In this document: piece by piece, positions 27,055 through 35,032 of the stretch
Layout of the letters: every line of letters starts with the position of its first letter
Position numbering within the stretch: position 1 is the stretch's first letter
Notes under the pieces: model-generated
What the model saw: the letters and a program-made list of their open reading frames with translations, nothing else
The model's database searches: none
What the model was told of the DNA's origin: nothing
Assembly (NCBI RefSeq): GCF_029869925.1
Contig: NZ_CP118605.1
Span: forward strand, 4,058,001-4,122,000
Source: Microbulbifer bruguierae
GTDB lineage: Bacteria; Pseudomonadota; Gammaproteobacteria; Pseudomonadales; Cellvibrionaceae
Length of the DNA: 64,000 nt
Reading direction: 5' to 3'
Program-made: the position numbers and the translations under genes

Positions 27055-29232
27055 ATGCAAGAGTTCGAACAACCCAAAAATTTTTTGGAGGCGCTCGAGG
27101 TGATTGAACGCCTGAGAACTGAGATGGCTAGGCAGCGTGCGCGGCTTTCCGAGTTGGAAAAATTTTGGTCGGAAAGCTCTGAAGCCGAAAGTCGGTCAAT
27201 TTTCAAGGATGTCGTAAAGGGGCTTGGTTCTGTCTTTGAAAAAAAGGGCGTGCCGGTCGGCCATGGTGAGGTTGAACTGATAAGAGATAGTGGCTTATTT
27301 GATGAGCCATTCTATCGTAGTCAATGCAGTTTTACGGCTGTTCAATTCAAATCGCCTGAGGAGCTTATCCAGGACTATATCTTGGTTGGCGGCTTCGTAG
27401 GACGTGATCCCAGTGCGGACTTCGACTCGGATTGGTATTTGAGTGCCAATCCGGATGTAAAGTCTGCCAAGGTCAACCCCCTGTTGCACTATGTCCAGTA
27501 TGGAAAGAGCGAAGGTCGGTTGCCCTATCACGGGGCAAATGTGGAATCCATAGCCGAGGGTAAGCCTGTTTCCTCGTCTGCCCTTAAGTCCAGAATGTGG
27601 GGCGGTTTCTATCACTTGGCATGGCCTGAGTTGGAGCGTCGTGTCGAGCAGAAAGGCGACAGCATGGCGGCCTGGCATATGGCGGCATGGTTGTTTGCCC
27701 ATGGCGACATCGAGGAGGCGCTGCCGCGAGTAGAAGAGTCAATCTCGATCTCGGGGAAGGGCGCAAGCCGCCGCACCTTGGTCGGTTTGGCTAAATGTTA
27801 CTCTTTGCTCGGGGAGTTTGGCGCAATACTGCCACTGCTTGAAGACAAAAATTATTCTCTGGGCTTTGGTTCTACCCTGCCTTTTGTTCGTTCGAATGCT
27901 CTTCGGGCTAACGATCAGTTATCGCAACGCCTCAGTGCGCTCAATGAGATTTTCTATCGCGTAGGTCTGGCTGGCGCCCGGTTGAAGGATGAGAGCAGAG
28001 ATCTCGCGCTTGACAACCTTTCCAGTGAAGCGGCAGTGCCAGCATTTGTTGATCACACTTCGGCAGGTGATAAGCCGTTGGTCAGTGTGATTATGCCGGT
28101 ATATAACGCCAGCGCTACATTGCAAATTGCTCTGGATGGTCTGCTGGAGCAGTCACTCAAGTCGCTGGAAGTCATTATCGTCGACGACGGCAGTAGTGAT
28201 AACACGGCTCAGGTCGCGATAGCTTATACAGAACGCGATCCTCGTGTGAGGTATGTGGCAAATTCCGTGAATATGGGCGCTTATCCGACGCGTAATGAAG
28301 GTATGAAGTTGGCGCGCGGTGAGTTTGTGACGGTACACGATAGTGACGACTGGTCCCATCCGCAAAAGCTCGAGCGCCAGCTTCAGCCATTGCTCCACAA
28401 CCCGGAAAAGGTCGCTTCGTTCAGTAGTTGGGTACGTGTTCTGGGTGATATGACGTTTGTTGGCCCCTGGTTGTTGGATGAGAACTTCGTAGAAAAAAAT
28501 CATTCATCGGCTCTGATTCGCAAGTCGGCGCTGGATATGGTTGGTATGTGGGACGCTGTGAATGTTGCTGCGGATACTGAGTTCTTGTGGCGGCTTGAGC
28601 ACCACTACGGCCATGATGCCATAGTAAGTGTATTGCCCAGCACGCCCTTGTCTTTTGCGCTCTCTGATGACACCACGCTCACGCGCACCAAGGCTACACA
28701 TGTCAAAACCATCCACTACGGCTTGCGTCGGGTATACCGGGAGTCTGCCCGTTGGTGGCATCGTCAGAATGACGGCAAGCCTGTGTCGGGATCCAGTGCC
28801 GGGCGCGACTTCCCAATACCGCTCGCAATTTGTAGGGGTACGCCCAGAGAATTTGATGTTCTGCTTGTTGCTGATTTTTCTGTTCGAGGCAAAAAGCTTC
28901 ATAGCCTGCTTGATGCTATCCGGTCCCGGGTCGAGTGCGGGGAGCGTGTAGTACTCTTCCATTGGCCGAATTACGTTGGGTGGCATGGGGCGTCCATTGT
29001 GGATGAGGTATTTTCCCTGTGTCATGAGTTCGATATTGCCTTCGCGCATGTTGGGCTTCGGATTTCAGCGCCGCTTGTCGTTATGATGGATGGCAGTTTG
29101 TGGGAATACCCTCCAACCCATGCTGTAGAGGTTGATGGATTGGAAAAGGTGGAGGACGCCGCCGGTGAATTATTCGGTGAACAGGCGGAAATAAAGACCT
29201 ATTTTAATAATGGCGGAGTCATGGACGCCTAA
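27055..29232 (+). CDS. GT2 glycosyltransferase with N-terminal paired DWYL/YPDV modules
   Basis: Domains in order: a short coiled coil (about 10-40), a degenerate module beginning FDEPFYRSQ (82), and a canonical module FDSDWYLSANPDV (123-135) ending GKSEGRLP. A helical TPR-like region (about 180-300) follows, then a GT2 domain (about 339-540) opening PLVSVIMPVYNASATL with VIIVDDGSSDNT and the metal motif VTVHDSDDWSHP. A C-terminal region of about 120 residues with no recognised fold closes the protein. The catalytic motifs are intact. Its modules, TPR-like region and GT2 domain are shared with the first half of the 970-residue protein encoded at 30879, so the two are paralogues. It probably adds a sugar to the capsule backbone. 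Confidence 0.85.
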   Translation: MQEFEQPKNFLEALEVIERLRTEMARQRARLSELEKFWSESSEAESRSIFKDVVKGLGSVFEKKGVPVGHGEVELIRDSGLFDEPFYRSQCSFTAVQFKSPEELIQDYILVGGFVGRDPSADFDSDWYLSANPDVKSAKVNPLLHYVQYGKSEGRLPYHGANVESIAEGKPVSSSALKSRMWGGFYHLAWPELERRVEQKGDSMAAWHMAAWLFAHGDIEEALPRVEESISISGKGASRRTLVGLAKCYSLLGEFGAILPLLEDKNYSLGFGSTLPFVRSNALRANDQLSQRLSALNEIFYRVGLAGARLKDESRDLALDNLSSEAAVPAFVDHTSAGDKPLVSVIMPVYNASATLQIALDGLLEQSLKSLEVIIVDDGSSDNTAQVAIAYTERDPRVRYVANSVNMGAYPTRNEGMKLARGEFVTVHDSDDWSHPQKLERQLQPLLHNPEKVASFSSWVRVLGDMTFVGPWLLDENFVEKNHSSALIRKSALDMVGMWDAVNVAADTEFLWRLEHHYGHDAIVSVLPSTPLSFALSDDTTLTRTKATHVKTIHYGLRRVYRESARWWHRQNDGKPVSGSSAGRDFPIPLAICRGTPREFDVLLVADFSVRGKKLHSLLDAIRSRVECGERVVLFHWPNYVGWHGASIVDEVFSLCHEFDIAFAHVGLRISAPLVVMMDGSLWEYPPTHAVEVDGLEKVEDAAGELFGEQAEIKTYFNNGGVMDA

Positions 29233-29250
29233 ACATTTAAGGTTCTTCAG

Positions 29251-30810
29251 ATGTTTGATTGGATTCAGGGGCGGCTTCGCAGAAAGCCAACTTCGGTTGA
29301 CCCCAGATTTAGCGTTGATGCTGTACCGTTGTATCCCAATAGGTCCGATGGTGGTTTTTTTACCGGGGTACATGCGTCTCAATACTTGTATAAATTCGGA
29401 TTTATTGCGTGTATCAAGGGCACAGCCGAGCCCAATATCAGCCAGCTGAAATCGATCTCTGGTTGGGATACAAGCCATTGGGATGATTGGGTCGTTGCTC
29501 ATGACCCGAAAGTGGGGAAGGTTTCCTCATCGGTTTCCGGAAGCCAGCTCATGCTCATCGGTGAGGTTTTCGACCCGTTTCTGAAGGAGTTTGATGCCCA
29601 GCAAATCGCAGATGACCTTTGCGCTCTCGCGGCCGATGAGTCGGCCTTTTTGGAGCGGCTCGATAATCTTTCCGGTCGTTTCCTGATTTTGGTCAAGCAT
29701 GGCAGGGAGTGGTTTGTTTATCACGATGCCTTCGGCGCCAGGTCGATATATTACAATGCCCAGATGCCCGGGGTGATCGCGTCACACTCCTGCCTGCTCG
29801 GAGAAGTTACCGCAGAGCCTGTTGACTTCAACACCATGTACTTCATGTTCAGCGACGCCTACCGGAAACGGGATGTGAAGTATTTGCCTGGCCTCCGTAC
29901 GATCTATGAAAATATCTTTTACTGCCCGGCCAACCACCGTCTGAACGTTTTCCAAGGGCGCACGGAGCGCTATTGGCCGCGACCGGAAAGCCACGAATAT
30001 ATCGCGCCATCCAAACTGTTTATCCAGTATCTCGACGGGTACGGTGACTATATCAAGTCTGCATTCGATCATGAGCTTTTCGGATTGACTGGAGGTCTAG
30101 ACAGCCGAACTCTGTTCGCGGCCCTTGCAGCAAAGGGTATGTCGATGACGCCATTTACCATGTATCGTGGAGATCAGAATGGCGGCAACTCCAAGGACAT
30201 TGCATTGGCCCGCGATATTGCCAGCTCCCAGGGACTTGAGCATGTAACCGTTAAAATCAAATTTGATCAGATGAAGGAACAATATTTCTCGGAGTCCTTC
30301 CAGGCTATTCGCCAGAATACCGGTTTTTCACGCTTGAATAGCCCGTTTTCCCACACCCAGCTACTTGATGCGTTTTCTCAAATGTTTCCTGGTAAGCGCT
30401 TGAGCTATTCGCGGGGCTTTGGCGGTGAAATTTTGAGAGGGTTTTACCAGGGACGTGCAGGAGAAATTAGTGCTGCTCGTACGGAAGATTTCTCGCGAGC
30501 CTATGGCGTGTTACAGGGTTCACCTTTTGTCCGTGCCGCTTTCCAGCATTTTATTGATAGTTCCGATTTCAGCGAGGTTCAGGGAGTTGACCTGAACGAT
30601 CTGTTCTACTGGGAGCACCGGATGAGCGGGTGGGGCTCTCAGTCTATTGCTGAGACCGATGCCATGGCTACTACGTTCGCTGGCTACAATTCTCGTCGTC
30701 TGTACAAGGCTTTTCTGCGTATGCCGATTGAGGAGCGTTTCCAGAGGCAGGCGTTCAAGGATGCAATCAGGCACTTCAGACCAGAGCTGCTGAATTTCCC
30801 GGTTGAGTAA
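29251..30810 (+). CDS. Asparagine-synthase-like protein lacking the glutaminase cysteine
   Basis: The 519-residue protein has an N-terminal domain with the remains of a class II glutamine amidotransferase fold (LSGRFLILV, then YHDAFGARSIYY at about 157-168). It does not begin with the Met-Cys needed for glutaminase activity. The ATP-pyrophosphatase domain is evident from LFGLTGGLDSRTLFAALAAKG (loop at 280-286), equivalent to the SGGxDS loop. GFGGEILRGF downstream fits the substrate pocket region. Related proteins in O-antigen and capsule loci amidate uronic acids. Here ammonia or another nucleophile would have to be used, or the acceptor could be another carboxylate. It sits 18 bases after the GT2 gene. 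Confidence 0.78.
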   Translation: MFDWIQGRLRRKPTSVDPRFSVDAVPLYPNRSDGGFFTGVHASQYLYKFGFIACIKGTAEPNISQLKSISGWDTSHWDDWVVAHDPKVGKVSSSVSGSQLMLIGEVFDPFLKEFDAQQIADDLCALAADESAFLERLDNLSGRFLILVKHGREWFVYHDAFGARSIYYNAQMPGVIASHSCLLGEVTAEPVDFNTMYFMFSDAYRKRDVKYLPGLRTIYENIFYCPANHRLNVFQGRTERYWPRPESHEYIAPSKLFIQYLDGYGDYIKSAFDHELFGLTGGLDSRTLFAALAAKGMSMTPFTMYRGDQNGGNSKDIALARDIASSQGLEHVTVKIKFDQMKEQYFSESFQAIRQNTGFSRLNSPFSHTQLLDAFSQMFPGKRLSYSRGFGGEILRGFYQGRAGEISAARTEDFSRAYGVLQGSPFVRAAFQHFIDSSDFSEVQGVDLNDLFYWEHRMSGWGSQSIAETDAMATTFAGYNSRRLYKAFLRMPIEERFQRQAFKDAIRHFRPELLNFPVE

Positions 30811-30878
30811 CCGGGTTAAAGATAATTGGGTCATTTAATGTTTGCCAGCCATTACCTGAATACAAGGAGTGATCGTTT

Positions 30879-33791
30879 GTGCTTGCCGGAATAAAGCGGC
30901 TTTTATTTCAGCGCAAGCGGGCTTGCGAACCTGGCTTTTTTGATACTTTTTCGGCGGGTATCACGGCGCAGGAATTTGATCCTGCCTGGTACCTCAAGAC
31001 TTACCCGGATGTCGCTGCCGCCGGCGTATCCCCATGGCTGCATTTTCTTCAGCGTGGCCGTAAGGAGGCCAGGATCCCCAGTGCGAACAGAGCGGTAGCC
31101 TTTGACTACCACTTGTGGCGTGGTGGCGAAGCCATGATGCTGCCGAGGCTGGAGCGGTTGGCTGTCGATACAGAGTCCGCCAGTGCTGAGCGTTATCGCG
31201 CTGCCTGGGCACTGGGGCGCTGGTTCGCGTCAGAGGGAAACTGGACGCAAGCTGTTTCATGGCTTGAGGGTGCCATTGCCGAGGCGGAAAGTGCACCCGG
31301 GTATCCCGGTCCCTGGCTTCTTTATGTGGCTGCTCTACAGCACTGCGATAGAAGCGCAGAGGCGGAGAAGGTACTGCAGTGCGCAATGAGCCGGTTCTCG
31401 AATTGCGCGGACTTTGATTTGTTGCGTATTGGTGGCATGGAGCAGGCGCAGCGGGTCAGTGCTCTGGGTAGGCTGTATTCATCGCTGGGCGTTACCACTG
31501 TTGTCGACAATGTTGTCGATGGAGAAGTTCGGGGCCTTCAGTCTCTGGCTGCCGGTGCGCGCGAAAATGCCGCACCGGGGAAAAATGCTCCACTACTGTC
31601 TGTGGTTATCCCTGCCTGCAATAACGAAGGGCAGGCTGAGCAGGATTTGAGGGGTATCCTGCGGCAGACCTGGCCGAATATGGAAATCATTGTTGTCGAC
31701 GACGGCAGTTGTGAGGCCAGTCGGGCGGGGCTGGAGCGGCTTGTTACGGAGATGGCTGGTCAGACAGCTGCGCCTATTCGTCTGTATCGCCACGATGGTG
31801 CCCGGGGCAAGTACGCTGCCTGTAATACCGGGCTTGAGCAGGCCAAGGGGGCATTCGTCACATTCCTGGAGCCCGGTGACTGGTCGCATCCGCGACGGTT
31901 CGAACTGCAGATTCACGCAATTCTTGGGCAAAAATCCTCTATCGGAAGTGTTTGTCACAGTACGCTGGCTACTGCTGATCTGGCTTTCGGTTATGGGTGG
32001 CTTGAAGATACCTGGATCAGAAGCGATCCATCGTCGCTGATGTTTCGACGCTCAGCGGTCTCCAGGATCGGCTACCTGGATCCGGTTAAATCCGGTGGGT
32101 ATCGCGAATACCTAGAGCGTATATTGTGTCGCTATGGTGAAGCCTCTGTGGAGGCGGTGTTGGCGAAAGTGCCCTTGCTCTTGCGGCAGGTCAGCGATGC
32201 ACCATCCCGTAGCGACCTGGTCCCGCCACTAAGGGGACACCGAAAGTCATATCTGGAAGCCTCCCGGCAGTGGCACAGGGATGGCGGGTTGTATATGGGG
32301 GCGGAGATTGACTCGCGCCCTTTCCCTGCGCCAGCTGAGATGTGTATTGGTGACGGCGCCAATCAGTCCGGATGCTTGAAAGATCGGGTGCGGCAGTCCG
32401 GCTATTTTGATTACCTCTGGTATCTGGAGCAGTATCCCGACTTGCAGGGAACGGTAACCGATCTCTTTGATCATTTTTGGGATGTTGGAAGTGCAGAGGG
32501 CCGCGACCCCGGTCCGGGCTTCAGTACTTCCGGCTATTTTTACCGGTATCCTGCGGCCAAGGAAATTGGACTGCCCGCTCTTGGGCACTATATCTCTGTC
32601 GGTCGGTCGAGCGGCGTCGAGGCGCTGGCTGGTACAGAAGGCGTGCGCGAGTGGCGCTCAGATACGCCGACACTGGTAGTGTGTGCACACCAAGCCGGAG
32701 AGTATCTGTATGGGGCCGAGCGCAGTCTAGTGGATGTGTTGCGGGGGCTCTGCAAGCTTGGTGTCAACCTGGTGGCAGTTGTCCCCTGCGCGGTTAACCG
32801 AGAGTATCTTGAGGTACTTCGTGAGTACGTCCAGATACTTGAGGTGGTACCCTACCGGTGGTGGAATGCATCGCGAGGTTCCTGTCAGGAAACAGTTGAC
32901 CATTTTTCGCGAATTCTTGTGCAGTACAGTGCGTCGGCGCTATACGCAAATACCCTGGTTCTGGACGAGCCCCTGCTGGCGGCGAGAGCATTGCATGTGC
33001 CTGCGGTGGTCCATGTCCGGGAGCTGCCCGCACAGGACGAGGCATTGTGTACAGCACTCGGAAGCGGTGCGCCGGAGCTGGTGCAACGCGTCAGGCAATT
33101 GGCCGATATTCTGGTCGTGAACTCGGCTTTTGTGGCGCAGTCGTTTAGTGCCGAGAGCGCGATTGTTGTACCCAATATCGTCGATGTGGATAGCTTCGCT
33201 GACTTGCCGCGGAGGTGTGGACCTGACGTGGAGTCCCGGGTAGTCAGGGTGGGGATGCTTAGCAGTAATCTTCCTAAAAAGGGGCTCGCCGATTTTGTAG
33301 CCGTGGCGGCCCGCCTTCAGCTATCTGGTGCCAAGTTAGAGTTTTGGCTATTTGGCCCGGACACTCAGCTGATCCGAGAGCTGCGGGAGAGGGTATCCGT
33401 GGGAGATTTACCAACAAATCTTGTGTTTGCCGGATATGTCGGCTCTCCCCAGGATGCCCTTGGTAGTCTTGATATTGTGGTTAATTTCTCCCGATTTCAG
33501 GAGTCATTCGGGCGAACGGTTCTGGAGGCAATGGCAGCCGGATTGCCTGTTGTTGCGTATGACTGGGGAGCGATCCCAGAACTGGTTGAAAATGGGGTAA
33601 CGGGCTTCCTGGCACCCTACGGGAATGTTGACGTCGCTGCGGATTGTGTAATGACGCTGGTCGAGACAGAAAAACTTCGTCAACGAATGGGTGAGGCCGG
33701 TCGCCAGCGTGTGCAGGTTGCATTCGGTGAGGCGAATCTGGTGGCCAGTCTTCGACAGGTACTGGAGCAGTTGGCACCTGGGGTCGATTGA
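30879..33791 (+). CDS. 970-residue fusion: DWYL/YPDV modules, degenerate GT2 domain and GT4 glycosyltransferase
   Basis: GTG 30879 has AAGGAG nine bases upstream. Order of parts: one module FDPAWYLKTYPDV (about 26-38), a TPR-like region (about 75-200), and a GT2-like domain (about 238-450) with LLSVVIPACNNEG and IIVVDDGS. Then comes a tandem pair of modules (YLWYLEQYPDL near 512, and FSTSGYFYRYPA near 548), and a C-terminal GT-B/GT4 domain (about 590-965) with GAERSLVDVLRG, PKKGLADFVAVAARL and ESFGRTVLEAMAAGLPVVAYD. In the GT2 part the expected metal-binding motif reads FLEPGDWSHP instead of the HDSDDWSHP of its paralogue at 27055. That half may therefore be inactive, while the GT4 half looks active. 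Confidence 0.82.
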   Translation: MLAGIKRLLFQRKRACEPGFFDTFSAGITAQEFDPAWYLKTYPDVAAAGVSPWLHFLQRGRKEARIPSANRAVAFDYHLWRGGEAMMLPRLERLAVDTESASAERYRAAWALGRWFASEGNWTQAVSWLEGAIAEAESAPGYPGPWLLYVAALQHCDRSAEAEKVLQCAMSRFSNCADFDLLRIGGMEQAQRVSALGRLYSSLGVTTVVDNVVDGEVRGLQSLAAGARENAAPGKNAPLLSVVIPACNNEGQAEQDLRGILRQTWPNMEIIVVDDGSCEASRAGLERLVTEMAGQTAAPIRLYRHDGARGKYAACNTGLEQAKGAFVTFLEPGDWSHPRRFELQIHAILGQKSSIGSVCHSTLATADLAFGYGWLEDTWIRSDPSSLMFRRSAVSRIGYLDPVKSGGYREYLERILCRYGEASVEAVLAKVPLLLRQVSDAPSRSDLVPPLRGHRKSYLEASRQWHRDGGLYMGAEIDSRPFPAPAEMCIGDGANQSGCLKDRVRQSGYFDYLWYLEQYPDLQGTVTDLFDHFWDVGSAEGRDPGPGFSTSGYFYRYPAAKEIGLPALGHYISVGRSSGVEALAGTEGVREWRSDTPTLVVCAHQAGEYLYGAERSLVDVLRGLCKLGVNLVAVVPCAVNREYLEVLREYVQILEVVPYRWWNASRGSCQETVDHFSRILVQYSASALYANTLVLDEPLLAARALHVPAVVHVRELPAQDEALCTALGSGAPELVQRVRQLADILVVNSAFVAQSFSAESAIVVPNIVDVDSFADLPRRCGPDVESRVVRVGMLSSNLPKKGLADFVAVAARLQLSGAKLEFWLFGPDTQLIRELRERVSVGDLPTNLVFAGYVGSPQDALGSLDIVVNFSRFQESFGRTVLEAMAAGLPVVAYDWGAIPELVENGVTGFLAPYGNVDVAADCVMTLVETEKLRQRMGEAGRQRVQVAFGEANLVASLRQVLEQLAPGVD

Positions 33792-33917
33792 GAGTCTGTC
33801 AATGTTCGATCGCGATGGTTCAGTGTGCGACAACGGAATTATTGTTAACGGCGATCAGGTTGTTTTGAATTGTAATTCCGACCCAATGCAGTTTGAGGTC
33901 GCTGTGGTAGTGAAAAT

Positions 33918-34814
33918 ATGCGTGTTCTGATTTATGGCTTGAGCAAGTCGGGTACAACCTTCCTGGCGGCGATAGTGAAGGCGTCTTTGGAGCGTCGACT
34001 GGGAAAGGCGAGCGGTGAAGTCTTTGAACCCAAGGCCCTGTCAGAAGAGGGTGGCGAGCTTTGCTATCTCGATAAGGGCGGGAATTGCATGGCTGTTTCC
34101 ACAGACACAGAAGTTGTCAAGACCTTGTTTGATTCCGGAGTTCCCCCGGAGCAGGTGCTGGAGCATCAGAAGTATTTCGACAAGAAAATTTTTATAACAC
34201 GGGATCCTCGCGACCGTCTTCTGAGTCATTTGTTCTACAGGTGGAATGCATCGCACTCCCCCGATCCGGAGCGCTTTTCCCGTGTGCTGCGCCTGACCCT
34301 GCATAAGGAAAAGCATCCGCGAGATTTGCCGGTCTCTTTCCTGTTGCACCAGAATCCCGGAGCTTTTCAGGGGGTTCCCTACCGTATGAAGGCTGCCTAC
34401 AGGGCTGTGACGGAATTCGTTGACGCAGCCGGAGATGATTGGCTGATATTCCGCTATGAGGATCTGGTCGATGGCAACCTGAGTCGCCTCGAAGAATATC
34501 TCGGTATGCCAGTCGCTACCAATGTATCTGTATCGTCGGGATTGAAACGCGTGGTGAGAACGAAGGCGCATGGAAATTGGAGGCGCTGGTTTACGGCAGA
34601 GGATGTTCAGTTTTTTCGGCCGATTTTCAAGCCTTATATGGAATCCATGGGCTACGACTTTGAGGACTGGGAGCTGGAGGAGTGTGAGTCACTCCCAGGT
34701 GAGCAGGGATCTCAGTACATGTTGAAGATGTTTTCTGCCCCGGCGTCCCAGGGGGTGGCACGGCAACTGGTACGCCTGTTCCGAAAGTGCGGGGAAAAGT
34801 TGGGGTTAGGATAA
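33918..34814 (+). CDS. Sulfotransferase domain protein (fourth in the locus)
   Basis: The 298-residue protein opens with VLIYGLSKSGTTFLAAIV, the PAPS 5'-phosphosulfate loop. The 3'-phosphate-binding site is KKIFITRDPRDRLLSHLFYRW, which is close to canonical sulfotransferases (RDP.DR..S). A YEDLVDGNLSRLEEYLG segment and a basic KAHGNWRRWFT segment near the C-terminus complete the family pattern. It is the most canonical of the four sulfotransferases. GC content is higher than in the 22.8-25.3 kb trio. It likely sulfates the capsule chain. Confidence 0.85.
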   Translation: MRVLIYGLSKSGTTFLAAIVKASLERRLGKASGEVFEPKALSEEGGELCYLDKGGNCMAVSTDTEVVKTLFDSGVPPEQVLEHQKYFDKKIFITRDPRDRLLSHLFYRWNASHSPDPERFSRVLRLTLHKEKHPRDLPVSFLLHQNPGAFQGVPYRMKAAYRAVTEFVDAAGDDWLIFRYEDLVDGNLSRLEEYLGMPVATNVSVSSGLKRVVRTKAHGNWRRWFTAEDVQFFRPIFKPYMESMGYDFEDWELEECESLPGEQGSQYMLKMFSAPASQGVARQLVRLFRKCGEKLGLG

Positions 34815-34890
34815 CAATTGTCAATACCTAGAGCGGTTTCTTCGCTCGCGGGCAGACCAATTTTTTGAGGAGTGAATTGGGCTCAGTTCT

Positions 34891-34912
34891 GCCGAGTTTT
34901 GCTATACTCGGC
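34891..34912 (+). promoter_or_regulatory. Extended -10 promoter embedded in an inverted repeat
   Basis: TG-C-TATACT (34900-34908) is an extended -10 element, with no convincing -35. It overlaps a perfect seven-base inverted repeat, GCCGAGT (34891-34897) and ACTCGGC (34906-34912). It lies 121 bases upstream of the glycosyltransferase start at 35033. A protein binding the symmetry would block the promoter, or the symmetry could form an RNA hairpin. Confidence 0.45.
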
Positions 34913-35032
34913 GGTTTGCTCGATGTCGGCTTGTAGTCGTACATCGGCCCTGGGCCCTTGAAACGGGGGTTGTATTGAAAGCGCGGTCGGTCTACGGCTG
35001 CCGCGTGTGATTGGTCGCTAGAGAGGTAGTTT

